Below, in pieces: positions 19,130-27,469 of a DNA stretch of 64,000 bases; position 1 is the stretch's first letter; the number at the start of each line of letters is the position of its first letter. Below the pieces are notes generated by a model that saw nothing but the letters and a program-made list of their open reading frames with translations, was not told the DNA's origin and did not search any database. This DNA comes from JAKALD01 sp963817785 (GTDB taxonomy: Bacteria > Pseudomonadota > Gammaproteobacteria > Burkholderiales > SG8-39), in NCBI GenBank assembly GCA_963817785.1, contig CAWFPL010000002.1, positions 310,001-374,000 on the forward strand. Reading direction: 5' to 3'. Position numbers and translations under genes: made by a program.

Positions 19130-20248
19130 ATGAGCGAAGCGAACCCGGCCCAGCTCACCCACTACGTCGCCTGGGGCGCATTCATACTCGCCTTCATCTT
19201 CGGCGCGGTCGCCAACCGCACCAACTTCTGCACCATGGGGGCGGTGTCGGACTGGGTGAACATGGGCAACACCAGCCGCATGCGCATGTGGCTGCTCGCG
19301 ATCGCGGTCGCCGTGATCGGCGCCAACGCGCTGCAGCTCGCCGGCGTGATCGACCTGTCGAAGTCGATCTACCCGGGGCCCAACTTCACCTGGCTGTCGT
19401 ACATCGTCGGCGGGTTCCTGTTCGGCGCCGGCATGACGCTCGGCTCGGGCTGCGCCTCGAAGACCCTGATCCGCATCGGCGGCGGAAACCTCAAGTCGGT
19501 GGTCGTGTTCATGTTCCTCGGCATCGCGGCGTACATGACGCTGCGCGGCCTGTTCGGCGCGTTCCGCGTCGACGTGCTGGAGAAGGCCGCGCTGACCCTC
19601 CCGACCGGCCAGGACCTGCCCTCGCTGCTCGCGCACTGGACGGGCGTGGCGCGCAATACCTGGATGGTCGCCGGGATGATCGTCGTGGGCGGAGGCCTGC
19701 TTGCCTTCGTGTACTCGAGCCGCGACTTCCGCTCCAGCTTCGACTACACGCTCGGCGGCGTCGTCACCGGGGTGGTGGTGGTGGCCGGGTGGTACGTGAG
19801 CGGCCATATCGGCCACCTCAGCGAGGATCCGAACACGCTGTCGGAGGCGTTCTACGGCACCAACACCGGACGCATGGAGTCGTTCTCGTTCGTCTCGCCG
19901 ATGGCCTACGCGCTCGAATACCTGATGCTGTGGACCGACAAATCGGAGATCATCACCTACGGCATCGCCTCGGCGGCGGGTGTGATCGTCGGCTCCGCTG
20001 CGTACGCGCTGGCGACCAAGAACTTTCGCTGGGAAGGCTTTCGCGACGCCGAAGACACCGCGATGCACATGCTCGGCGGCATCCTCATGGGCTTCGGCGG
20101 CATCACCGCGCTCGGCTGCACCATCGGCCAGGGCATCACCGGGTTTTCCACGCTGGCGCTCGGGTCCATCATGACCTTCGCGTGCATCGTCGCCGGCGCG
20201 GCCGCGACGATGAAGCTCCAGTACTGGCGCCTGATGCGCCAAGGCTAG
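19130..20248 (+). CDS. YeeE/YedE family sulfur (thiosulfate-type) transporter
   Basis: A 372-residue polytopic membrane protein of the YeeE/YedE (DUF395) family. The conserved cysteine motifs are visible as NRTNFCTMG near the N terminus, GSGCASKTL in the middle and LGCTIGQG near the C terminus. Characterised members move thiosulfate or related sulfur species across the inner membrane. A strong Shine-Dalgarno run (GGAGGAGG) precedes the ATG. No tusA-like partner is adjacent, and the substrate is inferred from the family. Confidence 0.88.
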   Translation: MSEANPAQLTHYVAWGAFILAFIFGAVANRTNFCTMGAVSDWVNMGNTSRMRMWLLAIAVAVIGANALQLAGVIDLSKSIYPGPNFTWLSYIVGGFLFGAGMTLGSGCASKTLIRIGGGNLKSVVVFMFLGIAAYMTLRGLFGAFRVDVLEKAALTLPTGQDLPSLLAHWTGVARNTWMVAGMIVVGGGLLAFVYSSRDFRSSFDYTLGGVVTGVVVVAGWYVSGHIGHLSEDPNTLSEAFYGTNTGRMESFSFVSPMAYALEYLMLWTDKSEIITYGIASAAGVIVGSAAYALATKNFRWEGFRDAEDTAMHMLGGILMGFGGITALGCTIGQGITGFSTLALGSIMTFACIVAGAAATMKLQYWRLMRQG

Positions 20249-20278
20249 CGGCATAGAGGGCTAAAAGGGGCTGTTTCG

Positions 20279-20308
20279 TTGACGCAGCCCCGGCGCAGCG
20301 CTTAAAAT
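20279..20308 (+). promoter_or_regulatory. Promoter of tRNA-Lys
   Basis: A sigma70-type promoter with TTGACG at 20279-20284 and TAAAAT at 20303-20308, spacer 18 nt. It is placed so that transcription would begin a few bases before the tRNA at 20322. A short hairpin (GGGGCTG 20267-20273 with CAGCCCC 20285-20291) overlaps the -35 region and could end transcription of the upstream transporter gene, although it has no T-run. Confidence 0.65.
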
Positions 20309-20321
20309 CGCGCCCTTTTCC

Positions 20322-20397
20322 GGGTCGTTAGCTCAGCTGGTAGAGCAGCGGACTTTTAATCCGTTGGTCGGCGGTTCGAATCCGCCACGGCCTACCA
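20322..20397 (+). tRNA. tRNA-Lys (anticodon UUU)
   Basis: A 76-nt tRNA with D-arm AGCTCAGCTGGTAGAGC, anticodon loop CTTTTAA (anticodon TTT) and T-arm GGCGGTTCGAATCCGCC. The CCA is encoded. The acceptor stem pairs along its length with a G-U at the first position. The 3' half from 20352 is duplicated at 39464-39511, so the tRNA is the integration site of the island that follows and its 3' half is restored by the inserted element. Confidence 0.96.
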
Positions 20398-20399
20398 AA
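20352..20399 (+). repeat. attL core (direct repeat, left end)
   Basis: This is the left copy of the 48-bp repeat. It starts in the anticodon stem (ACTTTTAATCC), passes through the T-arm and CCA, and ends two bases after the CCA. It is identical over its whole length to 39464-39511. After one mismatch the two ends share a further 8 nt. Confidence 0.93.
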
Positions 20400-20402
20400 T
20401 AC

Positions 20403-21482
20403 TCAAGGGGTTAGCGATTTGCTAGCCCCTTTTTCTTTGGACCGTAGAGAAAACGTAGGGAACTGAACTACGTTTCCTCCACGCCCGCTCTCAATGCGCG
20501 CCGCCGCGACCGCTAGATGTTCCGTCGCAAACTTCGCGTAGCGGTCAACCATGATGCGGGACTTCCATCCGCCCAGGTCCTTCAGCTCATCGGTCGACGT
20601 TCCCGCCTGCCGATGCCACGAAGCCCAGGTATGCCGGAGATCGTGGAACCGAAAGTCCTTGAGCCCTGCCTTGCCTAACGCGGTATGCCAAGCGCTGTTC
20701 GTCATTTCCCAGCGTATCGGCTCACCCCGATAGGTGAAGCAGTACTGCGGATGCTTGCCCTGCTGTTCCTCCAGCACGGCTACCGCATCACTATTCAACG
20801 GGACGCCTCGCGGCGTTCCATTCTTGGTCTGGTCTAGCCAGGCTGTCCTACGTTCCAGGTCAACCCGAACCCATTCCAAACCCGATATCTCTCGCGCCCG
20901 GCAACCCGTCGCCAGCGCGAACCGCACCAGCGCCGCCAAGTGAGGAGGGCAGACCGCAATCAAGCGGCTTGCCTCGTCCCTTGTCAGCCAGCGGTCCCGC
21001 TCCACCTCGCCGCCGAGCAGCCGAATCTTCGGAAACGCCACAATCCACTGCCACTCATCGCGTGCCATGCGAAAGAGGCAGCGAATCAAGGCGAGATACC
21101 GATTTACCGTAGCGGGCTTATTGCCTTTCTTCTGCTCGCCCTCGACGACAGCCCAGATCTTGTCGCCTGTGATCTGGTCCAGCGTCAATTCACGAAAGTA
21201 CGGGTCAAGCTTTCGGCAAATACGCCTTACGTCCTCGATACTCCGCAGATTCGCCTTTACTGAGAGATACCGTACAACAGCTTCGCGCCATGTGCGGGGC
21301 GGTCTAACTCCGAGGGGGCCTTCCGCGTAAGCCTCACGCTTCAACCTGCCAACGAAGGCTTCTGCTTCCTTCCTGTTCTCGGTTTTAGTGCTTCCGCATA
21401 GGTGTCTGCCGTTGGGCAGTACGACATCGACCCACCAGAAACGGGAGTCCCGTCGCCGGTAGAGGCCGCTTTCACGGGCCAT
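20403..21482 (-). CDS. Tyrosine recombinase/integrase
   Basis: A 359-residue phage-type integrase. The N-terminal arm-binding/SAM-like region spans about residues 1-150. The catalytic domain has the first arginine in GCRAREISGLEW, the HxxR box in HDLRHTWASW, and the nucleophile tyrosine in MVDRYAKF near residue 318. It is the enzyme that integrates the island into tRNA-Lys. The 3' end abuts attL. The start at 21482 gives the typical N terminus (LYRRRDSRFWWVD). Its first 47 codons overlap the 3' end of the upstream excisionase-like gene. Confidence 0.93.
   Translation of the reverse strand: MARESGLYRRRDSRFWWVDVVLPNGRHLCGSTKTENRKEAEAFVGRLKREAYAEGPLGVRPPRTWREAVVRYLSVKANLRSIEDVRRICRKLDPYFRELTLDQITGDKIWAVVEGEQKKGNKPATVNRYLALIRCLFRMARDEWQWIVAFPKIRLLGGEVERDRWLTRDEASRLIAVCPPHLAALVRFALATGCRAREISGLEWVRVDLERRTAWLDQTKNGTPRGVPLNSDAVAVLEEQQGKHPQYCFTYRGEPIRWEMTNSAWHTALGKAGLKDFRFHDLRHTWASWHRQAGTSTDELKDLGGWKSRIMVDRYAKFATEHLAVAAARIESGRGGNVVQFPTFSLRSKEKGASKSLTP
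20407..20434 (+). terminator. Element-borne terminator after tRNA-Lys
   Basis: A hairpin with arms GGGGTTAGC (20407-20415) and GCTAGCCCC (20421-20429, one G-U pair), followed by five T. It lies inside the island and replaces the original tRNA terminator now found at 39519-39545. It also overlaps the 3' end of the integrase gene, whose stop is at 20403-20405. Confidence 0.8.
20438..20460 (+). repeat. Island end repeat, left copy (possible integrase arm site)
   Basis: A 23-bp sequence beginning TGGACCGTAGAG and ending AAAACGTAGGG is repeated exactly and in the same orientation at 39368-39390. Each copy is internal to one end of the island. This position suits arm-type integrase or excisionase binding sites, but binding is inferred. 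Confidence 0.6.
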
Positions 21483-21706
21483 GAAAAGTGCTCCTTTCTG
21501 GCCCGCCCTCGGCGCTTATAGTCATCCAGCCAGCGATCGAGGTCAAGGCGGTCGTACGCGCACCGGCGTCCAAGCTTGACGAACGGAACCCCGAGCTCGG
21601 CAAGGAGAGTGACCCCGATCCCGAGATATGCCGCGGCCTGCGCCTTGGTGAGGCAGCGTACGGCAGGCAACGAGGGGAGGTTCTCCTTCGGGTCTTGCTC
21701 AGGCAT
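21341..21706 (-). CDS. Probable excisionase/AlpA-like helix-turn-helix protein
   Basis: A 121-residue protein with a MerR/AlpA-type (HTH_17) helix-turn-helix: CLTKAQAAAYLGIGVTLLAE followed by the wing segment VKLGRRCAYDRLDLDRWLDD. Such proteins are typical recombination directionality factors beside integrases. I chose the ATG at 21706; the frame is open further upstream to 21862 with a less likely N terminus. The C-terminal tail, rich in Gly, Ser and Pro, is encoded across the start of the integrase gene (142-bp overlap in another frame), which couples the two. Confidence 0.75.
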   Translation of the reverse strand: MPEQDPKENLPSLPAVRCLTKAQAAAYLGIGVTLLAELGVPFVKLGRRCAYDRLDLDRWLDDYKRRGRARKEHFSWPVKAASTGDGTPVSGGSMSYCPTADTYAEALKPRTGRKQKPSLAG

Positions 21707-22453
21707 GGCGGCCTTCCCAGACGCAAGGGCAGTACGCTCGCATGGCAGGGCGGATAGCCTGGGCGAAGCGAAGAAGCCAGTGCCGACCGGCCCTCGGGCG
21801 AGGGACGAATAGGTACATATGCATTCAAACCTCACCTCCGTAGGGTGGAGGCGGGCGCACATCAGGGGGAGGTCGCGCGCCCAGCCTCAACCCAAGCAAG
21901 ATTGCGTGGTTGAGTACCCAGGCGCTCCCGTGCGGCCTCCCGACACGTCTCGGTCACCGAGCGGCGGACCGAACACTGCGGGGGACTCGGAGGTTATCCC
22001 TCAGCAGCGGGGGCGTGACGCCCTCACTGCCGCGACGGTCTACGACCAAACTGCTCTTCCCGTCGCCACTACGACCTCGGGATTGCAGCACGCTTGCCCG
22101 AGGAAGGCTACAGGACGGACACGCTACGCAATTACGCCAAGCGCTGTCAAGGGGTGATCTGCGGGGGTTACCGGCTTGCAGAGTTGCGGTCTTGCTTGCC
22201 AGAAGGCAATGCCCGTGAAGTACGAAAGGCAGCGAGCCGCCTACTGTGCAGTTGCGCGAGAAGTAGGACCGGGTGTAGGGACGAAGGTGTAGGGATAGGA
22301 GTGGGGACAGGTGTAGGGTAGTGCAGGGGTAGGTTGCACGTAGGTGTGGGGGTAAGCGTAGGGGTGGGTGTGGGACAGGTGTGGGTGGGGGTAACTATGG
22401 GCAAAGCAACGCAATAGGAAGTCTGAATCGAAGTGGATACCGGTGCCGCGTAA
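21707..22453. other. Gap between excisionase-like gene and helicase gene
   Basis: About 750 bases without a convincing gene. Short frames exist on both strands but have no recognisable protein character. The right third is a G-rich low-complexity stretch, described separately. The left part may hold the promoters of the excisionase-integrase pair (leftward) and of the helicase gene (rightward). Confidence 0.6.
22262..22394 (+). repeat. G-rich degenerate GGTGTAGGG-type repeat
   Basis: The plus strand carries a run of short degenerate units built on GTGTAGGG, GTAGGGG and GTGTGGG. Many G-runs of three to five bases are separated by one to eight other bases. The complementary strand would encode a Pro-Thr repeat, which is a by-product of the composition. 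The region lies immediately upstream of the helicase gene and could form G-quadruplex structures. Confidence 0.75.
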
Positions 22454-25303
22454 ATGGATCTGACCGACTACCACGCCAAGTACTTTGCCTACGAGCTTAC
22501 GCGCCGCTGCCCGCCAGATAGCGTCGAGAAGCTCGCGGCGGCGCTCACGGATGCACAGGTCGATCTGAATCCCCACCAGGTCGATGCCGCGCTGTTCGCG
22601 TTCAAGTCGCCGCTCTCAAAGGGCGCATTGCTCGCTGATGAAGTCGGGCTTGGCAAGACCATCGAAGCGGGTCTCGTGCTGTCCCAGAAATGGGCGGAGC
22701 GCAAGCGCCGCATTCTCGTCATTACCCCGTCCAATTTGCGAAAGCAGTGGTATCAGGAACTGACCGAGAAGTTTTTTCTGCCCTGCCGCATTCTCGAATC
22801 GAAGTCATACAACGCAGCGATAAAGCAGGGCCAGTTCCGTCCGTTCGAAGGGCCCGACATCGTCATCTGCTCCTATCAATTCGCGAAAGGTAAGGCGAGC
22901 GATGTCCACGCCATCGCCTGGGATCTCGTTGTCATCGACGAAGCGCACCGGCTTCGCAACGTCTACAAGCCGTCGAACGTCATCGCCAATACGCTCAAGC
23001 AGGTGCTGGCAGGGAAGGACAAGCTCTTGCTTACTGCGACACCTTTGCAGAATTCCCTCCTTGAGCTGTTCGGTCTGGTCAGTTTTATCGACGAACACGC
23101 TTTCGGCGACCTGAAAAGCTTCCGCGAGCAGTTCTCCAATCTCGACCAGGACCGGGTGTTCGCGACGCTCAAGGCGCGGCTGAAGCCGATTTGCCACCGG
23201 ACGTTGCGACGCCAAGTGTTGCCCTATATCAAGTTCACGAAGCGCTTGCCTTTGGTGGAGGAGTTCACGCCGGAGGAAAGCGAGGACCGGCTCTATCACG
23301 CGGTGTCGGAGTATCTGCAGCGCGAGAACCTGCAAGCGCTGCCGGCCAGCCAGCGAAGCCTGATTACTCTGGTGCTCCGCAAGCTCCTCGCTTCATCTAC
23401 GTTTGCCATCGCTGGCGCACTAACCTCAATGTCTGCGCGGCTGAAGGCCAAACTCAAGAAAGCCGAGCCAAGCGAACCTCTCGAGGAGGAACTGGACAAG
23501 GACTACGAGGCGCTCGACGAGACCGCCGAAGAGTGGGACGGAGATGAACCCGCTACGCCTCTTTCCGAGGGTGACCGCGCTGCCATCGAGCGCGAGATCG
23601 CCGATCTGGATGGGTTCGCAAGCCTCGCAACCTCGATTCACCACAACGCAAAGGGCAAGGCGCTGCTGAAGGCGCTCGATATCGCCTTCGGCAAGGCCAC
23701 CAAACTCGGCGGCGCCCAGAAGGCGATCATCTTCACCGAATCCCGGCGGACCCAGAACTATCTCCTTCGGCTGCTGGCCGACAGTCCGTTCGCGGAGGGC
23801 ATCGTCCTTTTCAACGGTTCCAATACCGACGATCGGTCCAAGGAAATCTACGCCGCGTGGTTCGCGCGGCATCAGAGCACGGATCGCGTGACCGGATCGC
23901 GCACCGCGGATATCCGTTCCGCGCTGGTGGACTACTTCCGCGAGCAAGGGCGCATCATGATCGCCACCGAGGCGGGTGCGGAGGGCATCAACCTCCAGTT
24001 CTGCTCGCTGGTGGTGAATTACGACCTGCCCTGGAATCCGCAGCGGATCGAGCAGCGCATCGGCCGCTGCCACCGGTACGGGCAGCAGCATGACGTGGTG
24101 GTCGTCAATTTCCTGAATCGCAAGAACGACGCCGATCGGCGCGTATTCGAGTTGCTGTCCGAAAAGTTCAAACTCTTCGAGGGCGTATTCGGTGCGAGCG
24201 ACGAAGTCCTGGGTGCGATCGAATCGGGCGTCGACTTCGAGAAGCGCATAGCGGCGATCTACCAGCGCTGCCGCAAACCGGATGAGATCCAGATCGCCTT
24301 CGACCAGCTTCAGCTCGAATTGAATCTGGAGATCAACGAGTCGATCTCCCGTACGCGGCAGAAACTGCTGGAGAACTTCGACGACGAAGTGCGCGAGAAA
24401 CTCAAGGTAAGGGACCAGGACTCCAAGGCCTACCTCAACCGCTTCGAGCGCTTGCTCATGCAAGTCAGCCGCCACGAGCTCGAAGGGCATGCCGAGTTCA
24501 TCGACGAATCGGCGTTCCGGCTCAAATCCTGTCCTTTTGGCGAAGCCATCCCATTAGGACTCTATGAGCTTCCTCGCCGCTCACGCGACGCCCATCTCTA
24601 CCGGATGACCCATCCCCTCGCCGAGGCCGTGTTGGCGCAGGCGAAGGGCCGCGAACTGCCCCCTGCCGAAATCCAGCTCACCTACGCCGATCACGCAGGG
24701 AAGATCACCCTGCTCGAACCCCTGGTCGGCAAGTCCGGCTGGCTCACGCTCTGTCAGGTGAGTATCGAGTCCTTGAATCAGGCGGAAGACCACCTGATCG
24801 TCGCCGCCGTGACCGACGACGGCCAGGCGATGGATCACGAAGTAGCATTGCGCCTGCTCACGCTACCTGGCCGCGTGGTTGGTCGGCCAGCCACTGCTTC
24901 ACCGGGCGCGCCGCTGGAGGCAGCGGTCGCGACCAGACAAGAAGCGATTCAACGTGGCATCTCCGAGCGCAATGCCCGCCTCTTCGAGGCCGAAATCGAT
25001 AAGCTCGAAGGCTGGGCGGACGATCTGAAGCTCGGCTTGGAGCGGGAGATCAAGGAACTTGACCGCCAGATTCGCGACGCGCGCCGCGCGGCGACCACCG
25101 CGCTGACACTGGAGGAGAAGCTCGCTGGGCAAAAGCAAATCAAGGCGCTCGAAGCCCAGCGCAATCACAGGCGGCGCTCGCTCTTCGATGCGCAGGACCA
25201 GGTGGACCGGCAGCGGGAGGAGATGATCGTGAACATCGAGGGCAAGTTGCAGCAGAAAACCGGGCGGCAGGAACTGCTTTCCTTGCGGTGGAAGCTGGCG
25301 TGA
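22454..25303 (+). CDS. SNF2/RapA-like DEAH-box helicase
   Basis: A 949-residue superfamily 2 ATPase. Motif I (DEVGLGKT) is at about residues 62-69, motif II (DEAH) at 162-165 and motif III (LTATPLQN) at 193-200. The C-terminal RecA domain has EAGAEGINLQFC and the motif VI segment QRIGRCHRYGQ near residues 500-545. A long coiled-coil-rich C terminus (about 830-949) follows. The arrangement matches SNF2 helicases of bacterial defence islands (RapA/HepA-like) that translocate on duplex DNA. The ATG comes directly after an in-frame TAA, so no longer start exists, and there is no clear Shine-Dalgarno sequence. It is the first plus-strand gene of the defence block. Its exact partner is uncertain. 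Confidence 0.9.
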   Translation: MDLTDYHAKYFAYELTRRCPPDSVEKLAAALTDAQVDLNPHQVDAALFAFKSPLSKGALLADEVGLGKTIEAGLVLSQKWAERKRRILVITPSNLRKQWYQELTEKFFLPCRILESKSYNAAIKQGQFRPFEGPDIVICSYQFAKGKASDVHAIAWDLVVIDEAHRLRNVYKPSNVIANTLKQVLAGKDKLLLTATPLQNSLLELFGLVSFIDEHAFGDLKSFREQFSNLDQDRVFATLKARLKPICHRTLRRQVLPYIKFTKRLPLVEEFTPEESEDRLYHAVSEYLQRENLQALPASQRSLITLVLRKLLASSTFAIAGALTSMSARLKAKLKKAEPSEPLEEELDKDYEALDETAEEWDGDEPATPLSEGDRAAIEREIADLDGFASLATSIHHNAKGKALLKALDIAFGKATKLGGAQKAIIFTESRRTQNYLLRLLADSPFAEGIVLFNGSNTDDRSKEIYAAWFARHQSTDRVTGSRTADIRSALVDYFREQGRIMIATEAGAEGINLQFCSLVVNYDLPWNPQRIEQRIGRCHRYGQQHDVVVVNFLNRKNDADRRVFELLSEKFKLFEGVFGASDEVLGAIESGVDFEKRIAAIYQRCRKPDEIQIAFDQLQLELNLEINESISRTRQKLLENFDDEVREKLKVRDQDSKAYLNRFERLLMQVSRHELEGHAEFIDESAFRLKSCPFGEAIPLGLYELPRRSRDAHLYRMTHPLAEAVLAQAKGRELPPAEIQLTYADHAGKITLLEPLVGKSGWLTLCQVSIESLNQAEDHLIVAAVTDDGQAMDHEVALRLLTLPGRVVGRPATASPGAPLEAAVATRQEAIQRGISERNARLFEAEIDKLEGWADDLKLGLEREIKELDRQIRDARRAATTALTLEEKLAGQKQIKALEAQRNHRRRSLFDAQDQVDRQREEMIVNIEGKLQQKTGRQELLSLRWKLA

Positions 25304-25395
25304 CCCAAGCTATGGGTCGGGGAGGCCTTCCGGCCTATCTCACTGGGAAACGGAAAGCCTGAAAAAGTCCATATTTATCCATAGCCTGTAATAAC

Positions 25396-25602
25396 ATGGG
25401 GACACCGAAGCCGTGGGTACAGCGCGCTATGGCTCTTCTTGGGGAGAGCCTGGCGCCATTGCCTACCGAGCCAAACGAGCTCGACTGGAAGAGCGGCCTG
25501 TCGCCGAACAAGGACCGGTTGGCGGAGCACCTGTCTGCCTTCGCGAATCACGCGGGTGCAGATTTATGGTGTTCGCGTTGGGCCACAATACCTGTCCTTT
25601 GA
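25396..25602 (+). pseudogene. Remnant of AlbA_2/Schlafen-like domain protein
   Basis: A 68-codon frame whose middle part (LPTEPNELDWKSGLSPNKDR, then LAEHLSAFANHAGA) closely resembles the start of AlbA_2-type putative DNA-binding proteins. The family normally continues with a glycine-rich segment and a hydrophobic strand. Here the frame changes near 25560, and the strand-like FMVFAL appears in another frame. The rest of the domain is missing. This is most likely the 5' remnant of a gene cut by insertion of the AIPR gene. AlbA_2 proteins often accompany helicase and methyltransferase genes in defence loci. Confidence 0.65.
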
Positions 25603-25610
25603 GGACGCTT

Positions 25611-27314
25611 ATGGCCAAAACCATAAAATCCGACCCGACCACCTTTGAGGATCTCGAGAGTCGAGCGAAACGTTTCGATGCCGTCGGTCGGGCGAGAAGC
25701 ATCTCATTACTGCTTTGGTTTCTCGAGACCGTCTATCGTCTTGACCAGGTCGAAGCCGAGGATGCCGTATGCGATAGCCCGGGTGATGCCGGGTTCGACG
25801 CCATAGCAGCCAACGACCTCCGGCGAGAACTTGTTGTCTTTCAGGCAAAACGGCGCGAAAAGCTTCCTGCCACGCTTGGGGACGTAGACCTTAAGACATT
25901 CGTCGGATCTTTGACTCAACTCGGCTCCGCTGCTTCCGTGGAAAAGCTAGCAGCCACGACCGCGAACGCGGACCTAAAGCAACTACTCCTTGATTTGGAC
26001 GTTGCTGCGAAAATCAACGCTGGTTACAGCGTTCGAGCAATATTCGTTACGAATATTGTGGCAAACCGAGATGCTACTGCGTACTTGTCTCATGCGGAGG
26101 CGGACGGACACAATGTCGATCTTTGGGATCTGAATCGGCTACGCCCGGTACTCGAGCAGCTTCGGCGTGATTGGTTCGTGCCTGACAACGTCCGCCTCGA
26201 GGTAGATCCCAAGCGGCTGTTTTATGTTGGACCATCAAAGACTGAACCCAATCTTCTGTACGCTGCCATTCGCGCTCGACAACTGGTTCACCTTCCAGGT
26301 ATTGATGATTCTCGGGTTTTTGCTCAAAACGTTAGGCTAGGATTGGGTAGTACTCGCGTCAACGATGACATTCTAGAGAGCGTGAAGCACAAGAATGAGC
26401 ACCGAGACTTCTTAACGTTTCACAACGGCCTTACCATCGTCTCCAAACAGATAACGTTACGCGGCAAGACTCTCTGGCTTAAAGATTTCAGTGTCTGCAA
26501 CGGTTGCCAGTCGCTGCTGACGTTCTACAATAATCGAAAGTCGCTGACTGAAGATCTGCAAGTTCTGGTTCGGATCGTGCGAGTTGGTGACGACAGACGT
26601 TTACCTGAAGTCATCGCATACCGAACGAACAATCAGAATGCTATTTCTCTTCGCGATCTTGCTTCGAATGACAACACTCAAGTTCGTCTCAAGGCCGAAT
26701 TCGACAAAGCGTTCGGCTCTAAGGTCGTTTACGCCATCAAACGCGGAGAAACTTCTGAAGCCAAGGAACTCCCAAACGAGCTCGCTGGCCGTCTTCTCCT
26801 CGCTCTCTATGTCAAGGAGCCGTGGGGTGCGCATCAAAAGTACCGTGTATTTGGTGATCTTGAGAATCGTATTTTCAGTTACCACACGACCGCAGCGCAC
26901 ATCCGCGTAGCTCAACTTATTTACGATCAGATACCGTCTAGTTTGAACGCGCTGGAGAATCAGCGATTGGCGCGGTATGGACTAACGTCATTCTTGGTGC
27001 TGTACTTTCTCGGCGAGCTAATGCGCTCCTCCGAGGACGGACAGAAGCTATTGGAGCAACCTCTCCCGTTCCTTGCGACAGGCGGGAAGCACAACCCGCT
27101 GGAGTCCAAGATGCTTGCTCAGTCAGCGCCACTGATAAATTGGCTTGTGACGGAGCTGAACTATTTCGTCAAGGCTCAAGGTGGTGAGGCCTACGATTAC
27201 AAACGCGAATTCAAATCGCCGAAAGCGGTCGAAGGTATTCGCGACGAGCTGCTGAAGGCTTTTGACAAGGACAAGTACCGAGGTCGCGCAACCCCTTACA
27301 CCACGCCGAAGTGA
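25611..27314 (+). CDS. AIPR family protein with N-terminal nuclease-like domain
   Basis: A 567-residue protein. The middle part carries the AIPR (abortive infection phage resistance) signature: FHNGLTI (about 270-276) and VCNGCQSL (about 296-302). The N terminus contains a Mrr/PD-(D/E)xK-like pattern, GDAGFDAI (about 58-65) followed by ELVVFQAK (73-80), that could form a metal-dependent nuclease site. AIPR proteins are associated with abortive-infection and restriction loci. The ATG at 25611 has a GAGGACG upstream; an upstream extension of the frame runs through the AlbA_2 remnant and is not credible. Codon use is more AT-rich than in the helicase gene, which suggests separate acquisition. 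The frame is intact. Confidence 0.85.
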   Translation: MAKTIKSDPTTFEDLESRAKRFDAVGRARSISLLLWFLETVYRLDQVEAEDAVCDSPGDAGFDAIAANDLRRELVVFQAKRREKLPATLGDVDLKTFVGSLTQLGSAASVEKLAATTANADLKQLLLDLDVAAKINAGYSVRAIFVTNIVANRDATAYLSHAEADGHNVDLWDLNRLRPVLEQLRRDWFVPDNVRLEVDPKRLFYVGPSKTEPNLLYAAIRARQLVHLPGIDDSRVFAQNVRLGLGSTRVNDDILESVKHKNEHRDFLTFHNGLTIVSKQITLRGKTLWLKDFSVCNGCQSLLTFYNNRKSLTEDLQVLVRIVRVGDDRRLPEVIAYRTNNQNAISLRDLASNDNTQVRLKAEFDKAFGSKVVYAIKRGETSEAKELPNELAGRLLLALYVKEPWGAHQKYRVFGDLENRIFSYHTTAAHIRVAQLIYDQIPSSLNALENQRLARYGLTSFLVLYFLGELMRSSEDGQKLLEQPLPFLATGGKHNPLESKMLAQSAPLINWLVTELNYFVKAQGGEAYDYKREFKSPKAVEGIRDELLKAFDKDKYRGRATPYTTPK

Positions 27315-27469
27315 TGACCAGTGCGGCCTACCAACCTGGACAAGATCAGGAGTGACGGCCCGTCACGCTGATTTTGACGCCATTCGGTCATCGCCCATTA
27401 GGATGAGCGACGCTACATTTGAACGCCATTCTGATAGGACACGCGATTGCATAACCGATTGATTCAAAA
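27315..27469. other. Gap between AIPR and Septu-like genes
   Basis: About 155 bases with no gene seen. It probably holds the promoter of the Septu-like pair, but no strong consensus stands out. Confidence 0.4.

Noticed and set aside
22168..22404. Minus-strand frame with a Pro-Thr repeat
   Set aside because: It is an effect of the G-rich repeat; there is no ribosome-binding site or recognisable domain.
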